Source: a virus
Length of the DNA: 64,000 nt
IMG/VR virus record: IMGVR_UViG_3300028883_000032
Span: 142,857-206,856 of that record
Direction: 5' to 3' (one strand)
Shown here: in pieces, positions 22,621 through 30,498 of the stretch
Position numbering within the stretch: position 1 is the stretch's first letter
How the letters are laid out: each line of letters starts with the position of its first letter
Notes under the pieces: model-generated
The model's database searches: none
Told to the model about the DNA's origin: nothing
What the model saw: only the letters and a program-made list of their open reading frames with translations
Program-made: the position numbers and the translations under genes

Positions 22621-22648
22621 GATTGGGTGAAAAAGAAAGTGAGGTCTC

Positions 22649-22990
22649 ATGGCGTCCAAAAAAAGGTGGTTGGAGGCTAGTGAAAAGATCGCTGTCCTCT
22701 GTGATAGAGAAAGTCAGCCGCGCATCTGCCCTTTTTGTTACCTTGCAAGGTACTCGAAAAATAGCTTTATTTGCGAGATGTGCGTCTATCAGTACATCTC
22801 TGAAGGGCTCGAAATAAACGAGAAGCCTGGGGTTAGCTCTCTTAACGGCTACCACCACATCTGCCTTCATGTCGGACCCGCACTATACACCATACCGCGG
22901 GGGATATGGCACCGTACCGTTGTGCAAGAGAGGATCAAGGCCATGCCTGACGAGCATCCGCTCTTCAAGGTGGGGAATGAAGAAACATGA
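22649..22990 (+). CDS. zinc-binding protein, 113 aa
   Basis: CPFC near residues 27-30 and CEMC near 42-45 form a zinc knuckle or treble clef. GTGAGG lies upstream of ATG. Several frames overlap here; this one is preferred because of its Cys pairs and spacing. Probably co-transcribed with the previous zinc-ribbon gene. Confidence 0.65.
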   Translation: MASKKRWLEASEKIAVLCDRESQPRICPFCYLARYSKNSFICEMCVYQYISEGLEINEKPGVSSLNGYHHICLHVGPALYTIPRGIWHRTVVQERIKAMPDEHPLFKVGNEET

Positions 22991-22992
22991 AG

Positions 22993-23166
22993 TTTTCGTA
23001 AGTAACCCGAAAGGGGAGAAAGGGGCCATAGGCTTAAAGCACAGTGTTTTATGCTTGGGATAAACGTCCGCCGGTAACCCCGCTGGGGCGCCCGAGAAAA
23101 ATTGATCTGCGCTTCCCTACGGCATAAGGGGAAGCCTAAGACCAAATCTTGCCTACCTTACGAAAA
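22993..23166 (+). ncRNA. candidate structured RNA, ~175 nt, closed by a 10-bp stem
   Basis: TTTTCGTAAG (22993-23002) pairs perfectly with CTTACGAAAA (23157-23166). Inside, TAGGCTT (23029-23035) pairs with AAGCCTA (23132-23138), and CCC-GAAA-GGG and CCCC-GCT-GGGG are local hairpins. The intrinsic terminator follows immediately. There is no plausible reading frame. Family unknown; the architecture (long terminal stem plus multibranched interior) recalls regulatory RNAs and retron transcripts. Confidence 0.6.
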
Positions 23167-23193
23167 AGGCTCTCATATTTGAGAGCCTTTTTT
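23165..23193. terminator. bidirectional terminator at end of virion operon
   Basis: AAAGGCTCTCA (23165-23175) and TGAGAGCCTTT (23180-23190) with T-runs on both strands. It ends the structured RNA on the + strand and the long virion operon, whose last gene stops at 23192, on the - strand. Confidence 0.9.
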
Positions 23194-23377
23194 AGTCTAA
23201 GTCTTCTTTAGCCCATTCCAAAAGAACATAGGCTTTTGGGTTGGTTCCTTGAGACATAAATATCCTTTTATCTAGAATAATAACTTCCGGATCGTTTATT
23301 AATGATTCTAACATTTGTTTTTGGTCGTCGATATCTATACAAAATTTATCTACGAAATGGACTAAATTATCATCCAT
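23192..23377 (-). CDS. hypothetical protein, 61 aa
   Basis: Last gene of the virion operon, with GGAGAG upstream of ATG and two bases after the previous stop. Acidic, alpha/beta. No family recognised. Confidence 0.55.
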   Translation of the reverse strand: MDDNLVHFVDKFCIDIDDQKQMLESLINDPEVIILDKRIFMSQGTNPKAYVLLEWAKEDLD

Positions 23378-23379
23378 TT

Positions 23380-23541
23380 TTACTCTCCTTCGCGGACAGC
23401 TTCGGCGAGTTTAGTTTCCTCTTGGGTGTCAGGTTTCCATTCACCGGTTTTTTCTAGCTTTTTTTTCTCGGATGTAGAGACTTCTTTTTTTTCTCCTGTT
23501 TTGTCATTAACCATGACATTAACATCACCATATTTTTCCAT
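23380..23541 (-). CDS. small charged protein, 53 aa
   Basis: Starts MEKYGDVNVMVNDKTG and is very rich in Lys and Glu, probably disordered after residue 15. Twelve bases after the portal gene and two bases before the next gene, so it fits the operon. GGAG lies seven bases upstream of ATG. Function unknown. Confidence 0.5.
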   Translation of the reverse strand: MEKYGDVNVMVNDKTGEKKEVSTSEKKKLEKTGEWKPDTQEETKLAEAVREGE

Positions 23542-23553
23542 TGTTACTCCTGG

Positions 23554-25437
23554 TTACGGATTACCTTTTTTAGGGGCCGTATGTTTTTCTTGTTTAGCTT
23601 TAGCCACTTGTGCGTTAGCTTTTTGTTGATCTATGTCTTGCTTACGGGACTGCTGTTCAGCTTCTATCATTTCTGGCATTGCGGCCATCATTGCATTTTG
23701 TATCATTTGTGCACGCTTCATAACAGCAGATGCAAAGTAAGGAGCACTTTTCTGCATATTTACAACAACTTGCTGTTGTTGTTTTGGTGGCATCGCGATT
23801 AATTGCAAAGCATATTTATGTATAATTTCACTAGTATCCTCGCTTGTATTTCCGGTTTCAATTTTTGTCATTTCTTCTGCCAGCTCTTCATCTATCATCT
23901 TTTCGTCGATTCTTGCTTTCTCATCAAGATACGCCCACTCTGCTCCAGCTTGTGCCCTCCCTTGTTCAATGAAGCCAATTGAAGCTGCGGCAGCATCGCC
24001 CTCCGCCACTTTTGATTTTAGCTTATTTTCAAATTCAATGTCTTTTTCTTTTCTATCTCTATCTTTATCAGGATCAATACCAAATTCTTGTAGAAGAGCA
24101 GTATTGGATATTTTCCCGGCCTCGTTAAGTTCAAAATGAAGTCTCTTCGATTCAGAATCATCGTTCATTTTAAATTTTGTCATTCTTAAACTAATTTTAT
24201 TGTAGCTGAGAATCGCAGCTAGTCTTGGAATGAGAAATTGATTTATGAAATCATGTAAATCTTCACGGTAGGCAATAAAGTCGTTTTCAACAATACGCAA
24301 GGATATACTAGACCCTGTCCATGAAGCTCCCCCTTTAACAAATTCAATAGGAACACCAAAGGAGTTAATAACAGTTTCCTCCAAAAATTTCATTTCAGGG
24401 GTGGTCATTAAAGCTCTGGCATCTCCTCCAAGAGACTGATATCCAATTGGTATTGGGAAAATTCCTATATGGTTAGGGTCCCTTTTCCATTTCTTTATCT
24501 GCTCTTCAATTTGACTTCTCCACTCACCAAGGTTCATTCCTATAATTGGGTTATCTGAACCATTGCTGGCTGGGAATAGAGCTCGTAAAGGAACAACGTG
24601 TTCCATAGCTATCGCTTCATTACCGCGACGCAAAGTTTGCATGTAGTAAATAAGTCCAAGAGCGGGGAGAATCATTGGTTTCCCCCACGCCTCGTCGTCT
24701 TCGCTTAGTGTTGGTTGCTTGAAATGGTAAATATTTTTTGGGTCTAGTTGTATTTTCTTATTAGCCTCTATTGCCTTGATGAATAACCAAGGGGTTTTAT
24801 CTACTATTGGTATGGTTCCTTTTTTTACGTCTGCCTTTAATTCCGGTTTAACATTATAAAAATAGTCGGCTTCTCCTGTAAACTCATCATAATCAATTTC
24901 AATTCTTTCTGGCGCCAAAGCGACAACTTTTACAGAATCTGCTGTTTTTTGTGGAACATCATCCACACCAAACTCGTTAATCTGGGCTTTACATTTAGGG
25001 CAAGTCCCCGAATACTTAAATTGCCTAAATTTACGATCCTTTATTGAATGGAGTTGGTGCTTTTCTCCGCACGATGAGCATGTTAACCATCGTTTAAATT
25101 TAAGGTTAAGGAGTACAATACAGTTTCCAAACACCATAAAATCCAATCCAATTTTTTTCAATAGGGATTTTAGTTTGATTTCAAATTTTAAAAGATTCTC
25201 CCAATTCTCTTTTTCTTCTTGATCTGCGTATTTTTCTATTATTGGTTGTGTAATTGGATAACTTACCATTTTTCCTATTACACTTCTTAAAAATTCATTC
25301 CTATAAAAGAAAATTCTACAATGTTTAAAGAGAGTTTTAATATTCTTTGGCATATATGTTCGAGACATATCAAAGAATGGGCTAGGATATTTGTTACTGC
25401 TGTTTGATGATTTATCTATAAAATAACTAGTTGACAT
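23554..25437 (-). CDS. portal protein with inserted zinc ribbon, 627 aa
   Basis: Portal-like features: an N-terminal FRNEFLRSVIGKMVSYPI region, the VPIEFVKGGASWTGSS segment with a following helix typical of the portal crown/stem, and a long Gln/Ala-rich helical C-terminus. It forms the dodecameric DNA channel between head and tail. CSSCG (near 120-124) and CPKC (near 147-150) form a zinc ribbon inserted in the N-terminal wing, which is not usual for portals. The assignment rests on pattern recognition. Confidence 0.72.
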   Translation of the reverse strand: MSTSYFIDKSSNSSNKYPSPFFDMSRTYMPKNIKTLFKHCRIFFYRNEFLRSVIGKMVSYPITQPIIEKYADQEEKENWENLLKFEIKLKSLLKKIGLDFMVFGNCIVLLNLKFKRWLTCSSCGEKHQLHSIKDRKFRQFKYSGTCPKCKAQINEFGVDDVPQKTADSVKVVALAPERIEIDYDEFTGEADYFYNVKPELKADVKKGTIPIVDKTPWLFIKAIEANKKIQLDPKNIYHFKQPTLSEDDEAWGKPMILPALGLIYYMQTLRRGNEAIAMEHVVPLRALFPASNGSDNPIIGMNLGEWRSQIEEQIKKWKRDPNHIGIFPIPIGYQSLGGDARALMTTPEMKFLEETVINSFGVPIEFVKGGASWTGSSISLRIVENDFIAYREDLHDFINQFLIPRLAAILSYNKISLRMTKFKMNDDSESKRLHFELNEAGKISNTALLQEFGIDPDKDRDRKEKDIEFENKLKSKVAEGDAAAASIGFIEQGRAQAGAEWAYLDEKARIDEKMIDEELAEEMTKIETGNTSEDTSEIIHKYALQLIAMPPKQQQQVVVNMQKSAPYFASAVMKRAQMIQNAMMAAMPEMIEAEQQSRKQDIDQQKANAQVAKAKQEKHTAPKKGNP

Positions 25438-25961
25438 TATTTAAGCTCCTCAAGCTGCATCATGCGGGTATATAGCAAAAGTTCCGCTAATCTTTGTGCT
25501 TGAGTCATGGTTGGAGTATCCGCGTCTACGGGTGTTTCTGGGTCCATTATAATTTTAGCTTTTTCGTAAATAGTTGAATCTGCATCAGGTAGCCTATCAC
25601 AACCGTAGGGGTAAAAAGAATGTATCGCCCCAGAATTAAAAACATGTTTAATATAAGATTGAACTTCCCACGAAAACTCAAAATTTGTTTTTAGTAATCT
25701 ACGCGCAAAGTCTATTGCATACCATATATGTTTTGGAGAAACCTCTTGAATTTCTGTGAAATCAACGGAAAGCCTGTTTATAGCTCTCACAATATTTTCA
25801 AATTGGTACATGTCCTCAAAAAAATATTGGGATTGCATAAGGGCCCTAGCAGCCATTACCCAAGCAAAATCTAGTTCATCTATATCAGGTGGAAGATTTA
25901 TACGAATAGTTTCGGGCTCAAGTTCCTCTGAAGTTTCAATAAGATCTCGAATAGTCATCAT
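25437..25961 (-). CDS. portal-adjacent hypothetical protein, 174 aa
   Basis: Helical and acidic. Stop and portal start overlap by one base, so the two are coupled. Opens MMTIRD; the second ATG has AACCAA eight bases upstream and is probably used. Head-tail connection or portal chaperoning is a guess from position. Confidence 0.6.
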   Translation of the reverse strand: MMTIRDLIETSEELEPETIRINLPPDIDELDFAWVMAARALMQSQYFFEDMYQFENIVRAINRLSVDFTEIQEVSPKHIWYAIDFARRLLKTNFEFSWEVQSYIKHVFNSGAIHSFYPYGCDRLPDADSTIYEKAKIIMDPETPVDADTPTMTQAQRLAELLLYTRMMQLEELK

Positions 25962-25963
25962 TA

Positions 25964-26287
25964 TTATTGGTTTTTACGTTCTACTAGCTTGTTAGATAAC
26001 AAATTAAATAGAGCAAATGACGCGGCAGTTGCCGGAACATTTTTAATTACTTTGGGTATAACACCTTGATACATAACTTTTGTTTTACCAAAAGCGCCGT
26101 TTGCTTTGCGAAGTTTCTTCTGAATAATATGCCAATTACCAGTTTGCTTCGCAGTAGCATAGGTATCTATTGGGTGAGATACAAGTGTGGCTCCAGCTCC
26201 AGCTAATCCACCAATTACAGCATTCTCGGTATCAGTTAGTTCCTTCTTTTTGGTACCAACCTTGTTAAAACCTAAATTCCTAAGCAT
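25964..26287 (-). CDS. mitochondrial-carrier-like single-repeat protein, 107 aa
   Basis: Resembles one repeat of the mitochondrial carrier family: AVIGGLAGAGATLVSHPIDT (GG-x-AGA then the P-x-D signature, residues ~23-42) and, after a matrix-like loop, MYQGVIPKVIKNVPATAASF near 73-92, matching the YxGxxPxxxxxxPxxAxxF pattern. True carriers have three such repeats (~300 aa); this has one. Two membrane helices are plausible. It sits between portal and virion genes in a coupled operon. Role unknown; a virion or membrane-associated protein is possible. Confidence 0.6.
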   Translation of the reverse strand: MLRNLGFNKVGTKKKELTDTENAVIGGLAGAGATLVSHPIDTYATAKQTGNWHIIQKKLRKANGAFGKTKVMYQGVIPKVIKNVPATAASFALFNLLSNKLVERKNQ

Positions 26288-27408
26288 TATAGCTCCGAAA
26301 GCAATCCACTGCGTGTCGGCAAAGGTAAGGATTTTAACACATCTAGTCCTTCCGGCCCTGACAAGTCCTCAGCTGTATCTTTATCTACATAAGCACTAAT
26401 ATCTTTTTCAGATAGCTTCTGTAAATCTGCGGAAGTTACTAATTGCCCGTCCACGATAGCCTCGGCAATTTTTTCTGTCTTGAGAGTAGCAATTAACGGA
26501 TCTTCAATTCTGGTATTATAAAACTTTCTCCCGCCCCACTCTTCATCAAGTCTTTCTAAAAGTGCTGCTATTTTTATAGGACCAAATTCAGCCTTTTTCT
26601 CAATTAGTTTGTCATAGAGCCCCTGCACTTCGTGTTCTACTGGTGCGTATGACTTCCTTATATTGATGTGTTTACCAAAATTTTCGTTAAACTCATCAGC
26701 TATAAGATCGGAGTATTTATTAAATAAGCCTGCAATTTTGACGCCGTCTTCTTTAACTTCCTGCGCATCGACAGCCTTTGCCAAATTCATTGCAAATTCT
26801 AGCCTGTCTCCCAATTCTAATTCTATATAGTTATTATCAAAATAAGAATTGGCTGTTTTTACATATTCCGGGGAATCGAGTCTCCATCTTTTTTCTTTCG
26901 GTAATGCAAAGTCACTGCTGGCCTCCAAACCCGCATTTTTTTGCATTAGCGAATTATTACGACGCTTCTTAGCCCAAGCAACTTTGTCTATTTCATCAGT
27001 ATTTACAATGTTGCCATTATTGGGAATCTCCCCGACATACTGTTCAAGATCTTCAGGGAAGTCGAATCCCCAGCGTTTCGATGCCTTCTTTAAATAATAA
27101 GAAGCTGTTTTACATATCTCGTCTGGAAGACTATCGGCTTTTGCAGCTAAAAGTTTAGCATTTAATTCAGATAAATCTTTAGAAATATGTGCGAATTTAT
27201 TAAAACTCCCAACCCCCGGAATTCGTAGGACAAGAGCCACGTCATGTTTACCTAGCTCTTGTTGTTCTTCATCTGTAGGAACGTGTGCTTCTTTAATGGA
27301 ATCATCCATGGAGTCCATTACTCCGATAATAAGAGTGGTGTCCCCACTAGACAGTTCATCCACTACATCGTACCTAAGCGTTGCCAGTTTGTTCATTTGA
27401 TTCTCCAA
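26287..27408 (-). CDS. virion-associated hypothetical protein, 373 aa
   Basis: Soluble, Lys/Glu/Asp-rich and largely helical, with no recognised domain. One-base overlap with the next gene and 16-nt overlap with the amidase gene show tight coupling. The position between lysis and portal genes suggests a structural or internal virion protein. Function unassigned. Confidence 0.6.
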   Translation of the reverse strand: MENQMNKLATLRYDVVDELSSGDTTLIIGVMDSMDDSIKEAHVPTDEEQQELGKHDVALVLRIPGVGSFNKFAHISKDLSELNAKLLAAKADSLPDEICKTASYYLKKASKRWGFDFPEDLEQYVGEIPNNGNIVNTDEIDKVAWAKKRRNNSLMQKNAGLEASSDFALPKEKRWRLDSPEYVKTANSYFDNNYIELELGDRLEFAMNLAKAVDAQEVKEDGVKIAGLFNKYSDLIADEFNENFGKHINIRKSYAPVEHEVQGLYDKLIEKKAEFGPIKIAALLERLDEEWGGRKFYNTRIEDPLIATLKTEKIAEAIVDGQLVTSADLQKLSEKDISAYVDKDTAEDLSGPEGLDVLKSLPLPTRSGLLSEL

Positions 27409-28073
27409 CTGATAAGTTCATTCATAATTATGTTTCCGGGACAATCTGGTTTCTGGTCTTGTGCTTCACAATGCCCCTTCACATTAAGTTTACTAATAGA
27501 ATATCGATTTGTCAATAGGTCCAATAGGCGTTTTAGACTTCTTAATTGGGGAGGAGTAGGAACTTCTTTTCCTTTATAGCTAGGACCAGCAAAATCTCCT
27601 AACACTAGAACGCCTATCGCCGTGGAATTTTTACCTTTAGTGTGCCATACCAAGTCACTAACTTTGTTAGCTTGGTACAGCCTACCACTTTTACCAATAA
27701 CAAAATGGTAGCAAATATGTGGACAACCATCCGGACTTATATGGTTTCTCTCCCAAGCAGCTATTGTACCATCATGGTCTCTATCGTGTGTTGGAGTAAT
27801 GTGGTACTTATTAATAGCTTCTATTGTCCCTGTGGAGGCTGCTTGATGAACAATAATTGAATCTATGTTTGATACAGTCCTCTTACTCCACTTTCTTCCT
27901 TCTGGGTATTTTTCATTCCCGGAATGCCACGGCAATACATTTATAACATTATAAATGGTTGGTTCTAGATCCCTCTTTACTTTTGGTAAAGATGGTAGTT
28001 CTTGCATGGTCTGTTCATCTTCTTTCTTATTAAATAAAACTGACCACGGTCCTAACAAATTTCGTAAACTCAT
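27393..28073 (-). CDS. N-acetylmuramoyl-L-alanine amidase (endolysin), 226 aa
   Basis: Amidase_2/PGRP fold: DSIIVHQAAS (first zinc His near 76), CPHICYHFVIGKSGRLYQ near 117-134, HTKGKNSTAIGVLVLGDF near 143-160 and the zinc pair VKGHCEAQDQKPDCPG near 199-214. It cuts the amide bond between MurNAc and L-Ala. The N-terminal ~55 residues are linker-like, and no signal peptide is seen, so it relies on the holin encoded downstream. AACCAA lies eight bases before ATG. Confidence 0.9.
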   Translation of the reverse strand: MSLRNLLGPWSVLFNKKEDEQTMQELPSLPKVKRDLEPTIYNVINVLPWHSGNEKYPEGRKWSKRTVSNIDSIIVHQAASTGTIEAINKYHITPTHDRDHDGTIAAWERNHISPDGCPHICYHFVIGKSGRLYQANKVSDLVWHTKGKNSTAIGVLVLGDFAGPSYKGKEVPTPPQLRSLKRLLDLLTNRYSISKLNVKGHCEAQDQKPDCPGNIIMNELISWRIK

Positions 28074-28085
28074 AACTCCCTTTGG

Positions 28086-28337
28086 TTAGTCGATAATGGT
28101 GTTTTGTTCAAAAACATCCATCTTGCGGTTGGCTAGTTTGGCAGTATCGTTTCTAGATTTATCAAGGAAAGAGTAACCTAAAAGGCTTGAAAAAATAAAT
28201 ACTAACGAGGTGTCTATAGCAATAGCTGGTAGAAAGGCTATGATTATCGATGAGATAAATACAGCCCACAGCATTACTCTAGCCAAACTCCATTTTTCTC
28301 CGTCTAATGTTAATAAATCTTTTATTAGTTTCTTCAC
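28086..28337 (-). CDS. holin candidate, 83 aa
   Basis: Two hydrophobic segments (residues ~20-38 and ~42-56) separated by a short turn with an Asp, a charged N-terminus and a charged tail, as in class II holins. It lies directly after the amidase gene. It would form membrane lesions to release the endolysin. Confidence 0.65.
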   Translation of the reverse strand: MKKLIKDLLTLDGEKWSLARVMLWAVFISSIIIAFLPAIAIDTSLVFIFSSLLGYSFLDKSRNDTAKLANRKMDVFEQNTIID

Positions 28338-28349
28338 TGCTTACTCCTA

Positions 28350-29123
28350 TTATCTAAATATTGGATATGTATACTCTAGTTCAACTAAAGCCTGCTTATT
28401 AGTATTTAGTTCTAACATTAATTTGGCCCTCTGAAATTCGATACCACCTAGAGCACCGGCACCCCATATTTTGCCTTTATCCATCACCCACCCAAAATTT
28501 CCGCGGGCCCCAACAAAAAACCCCAATTGTTCCCGCCAAGACGGTTTATATGGGTTAACGGATATGTTTGTTTGTTCGAAACTTACTCCCGGTAAGTTAC
28601 TTTCTATATAACCTGTCCAAGTTTTATTCCTATTTTCACTCAAGGTGAAGGAGATAGGAATACGAGCGGAAATATCCTTCAAATATACTCCATATGGGTC
28701 TTCTATTTGAAAGGCCCCTCTTATACGATACACATTTTCGTGAGCAATGTCAAATGCCCTTATCGGAATAGTATCTGATAAAGTTTCGTATGTGGTGTCG
28801 GAGGAATCGATTGGTTGGGACGAAAACCAAGAATTTATGGTTTGCTTCATCTCTGCCATTGTTTGGGCTTGAGCTCTTATAGTTCCACCATTTTTAGCAA
28901 TATCATCCTTTGCTTCCTTTGTAAGAGCCTCGATATTACCAGCTTGAATTGCTAGTTTACTAATAACACCATCAGCGAGTTCTTGCTGTTCTTTTATTTG
29001 AGCAAGTTGGTTATATAACCCAATACGTTCACTATCTGCTTTTTTATTTTGGTAATACCCAATACCACCTTGAACTAATACTAGGCCTACCAATACAAGC
29101 ATTATTATATATTGTAATTTCAT
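28350..29123 (-). CDS. membrane-anchored lysis-module protein (spanin-like?), 257 aa
   Basis: One N-terminal membrane helix (IIMLVLVGLVLVQGGIGYY), then a predicted coiled coil to ~residue 95, then a beta-rich C-terminal domain ending in LEYTYPIFR, a terminus reminiscent of outer-membrane beta strands. An inner-membrane anchor plus periplasmic coiled coil next to amidase and holin suggests a spanin role. No sequence family recognised. Confidence 0.45.
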   Translation of the reverse strand: MKLQYIIMLVLVGLVLVQGGIGYYQNKKADSERIGLYNQLAQIKEQQELADGVISKLAIQAGNIEALTKEAKDDIAKNGGTIRAQAQTMAEMKQTINSWFSSQPIDSSDTTYETLSDTIPIRAFDIAHENVYRIRGAFQIEDPYGVYLKDISARIPISFTLSENRNKTWTGYIESNLPGVSFEQTNISVNPYKPSWREQLGFFVGARGNFGWVMDKGKIWGAGALGGIEFQRAKLMLELNTNKQALVELEYTYPIFR

Positions 29124-29126
29124 ATT

Positions 29127-29630
29127 TTATGGATGGTTTACATACAACGTATCGTTATCATCTATGTAGAAAAACGCATTTTTATTTGAGTCATAATGAT
29201 AGCTTTTGCTATTATGCATCTCTTCTTTTAAGCCGTGCTTGCTTATTTTATAGTCTATAAGATTAAAGAGGTTTAACCCCAATGAAACAAGTAATACGAT
29301 TAATACTGACCAAAATTGACTATTAGCGCGTTTTTGGGCTTCTATTAATTGCGTACTTTCTGTTTTCCACAATGTATTATCTTTCCCAATCCCATCAAGT
29401 TTTACCTCAAGCGGAGAGTTAGCAACACTTAAATCGATTCCGGCATTTTTTAATGCTTCAGTTTGTGCTATCACAATAGCTTCTAACTTTGGCAAAACCG
29501 TTATCGCATTTTTAAGTTCATGCTGATTTTCAGTAATTTGTGCAATTAATCGAGCAACTCGATTACTAACTTCTATTGATTGCACAAGGTTTTGAGGATC
29601 TATTAATATGTGATTACTAGCATCCGCCAT
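29127..29630 (-). CDS. membrane protein with C-terminal transmembrane helix, 167 aa
   Basis: Helical, coiled-coil-like first 100 residues, a membrane helix at about 108-126 (SVLIVLLVSLGLNLFNLI) and a short polar tail. It overlaps the PAS gene by 14 nt. The topology would suit a lysis regulator or spanin partner. Unassigned. Confidence 0.55.
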   Translation of the reverse strand: MADASNHILIDPQNLVQSIEVSNRVARLIAQITENQHELKNAITVLPKLEAIVIAQTEALKNAGIDLSVANSPLEVKLDGIGKDNTLWKTESTQLIEAQKRANSQFWSVLIVLLVSLGLNLFNLIDYKISKHGLKEEMHNSKSYHYDSNKNAFFYIDDNDTLYVNHP

Positions 29631-30438
29631 ATTTTAAAGATCCCTGTATTTGGTTATCCATATAAGCAATTAGCGACGACATCTCTTGAGATAATTTTGT
29701 TGGCGTATTATAAATACGTCTTCCAGAGATAGCTACGCCCCCGTTGTATTTATAGATCAGAAAATTGTAGTATCTCATTTTTTCTCCTTCTGCCGATTCC
29801 TTTAAACTTATAGGGAAGTTTGTTAACTCCCTTGATTTCCCCGTTAATAAAACTTGGGGTAAAAATTCAAGTAGGTTTTCTATTAAACTGTGCGTACATA
29901 GCGAATTTACTACATTCCATTCTCTGTTTTTAACGGAAACACGTGGCTTATCATCTACAAACTCTATAACCCCAAAAAGGTCTTCCATGTTTTCTACTAT
30001 GCTGTGTAATTTTTTGTTAGCATTTATTAATTCTTGTTCAGTTAATTTCTGTTCTGTTATGTCTTTAGAAATTACTACAAATAGACGCTCACCTCTTAAA
30101 ACAGTAGGATACGCCGACATATTAAATACCTTATCACCATTTTTACTATGATACTTATACTCTAAATTTTTAATTGGTTGACCTGTCTTTGACAGATTTT
30201 TTAAAGCTTGTTTTACTTTTGGGACGTCTTCCTCAAATACATGATCAAACGGGTTGATGTCATCGGAGTACCCTAGAATATTATGCAACGCTGGGTTACC
30301 CCATATGGTTTCCCCATTATTGTTACAAAAACTAACCAAGTCCGTAGAGTGTTCAAACAATATTTTAAAGTTATTGTTTATCTCTTCTGCAACATCTTCA
30401 AATTTTCTTACTTGTTGGGTTTCAAGCTCTTCTGCCAT
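29617..30438 (-). CDS. PAS-domain protein, 273 aa
   Basis: A PAS fold is visible: ILFEHSTDLVSFCNNNG..IWGNPALHNILGYS near 25-60, then FDHVFEEDVPKVKQAL and the PAC part LEYKYHSKNGDKVFNMSAYP..FVVISKDITEQK near 92-131. The C-terminal ~130 residues are another alpha/beta unit with no kinase, cyclase or DNA-binding signature. Start taken at 30438, downstream of the promoter at 30467-30495, rather than at 30495. A sensor within the lysis module is unusual. Confidence 0.75.
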   Translation of the reverse strand: MAEELETQQVRKFEDVAEEINNNFKILFEHSTDLVSFCNNNGETIWGNPALHNILGYSDDINPFDHVFEEDVPKVKQALKNLSKTGQPIKNLEYKYHSKNGDKVFNMSAYPTVLRGERLFVVISKDITEQKLTEQELINANKKLHSIVENMEDLFGVIEFVDDKPRVSVKNREWNVVNSLCTHSLIENLLEFLPQVLLTGKSRELTNFPISLKESAEGEKMRYYNFLIYKYNGGVAISGRRIYNTPTKLSQEMSSLIAYMDNQIQGSLKYGGC

Positions 30439-30466
30439 CTTAAAATTCTCGCACTGTTTATAATAT

Positions 30467-30495
30467 ATAATACACAATTTTAGTGTAAAAATCAA
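30467..30495 (-). promoter_or_regulatory. host-like promoter for the PAS/lysis genes
   Basis: On the minus strand TTGATT (30495-30490), a 17-nt spacer ending in TGTG, then TATTAT (30472-30467). It is an internal promoter in the virion operon and would allow the PAS and lysis genes to be expressed separately. Confidence 0.65.
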
Positions 30496-30498
30496 ATA

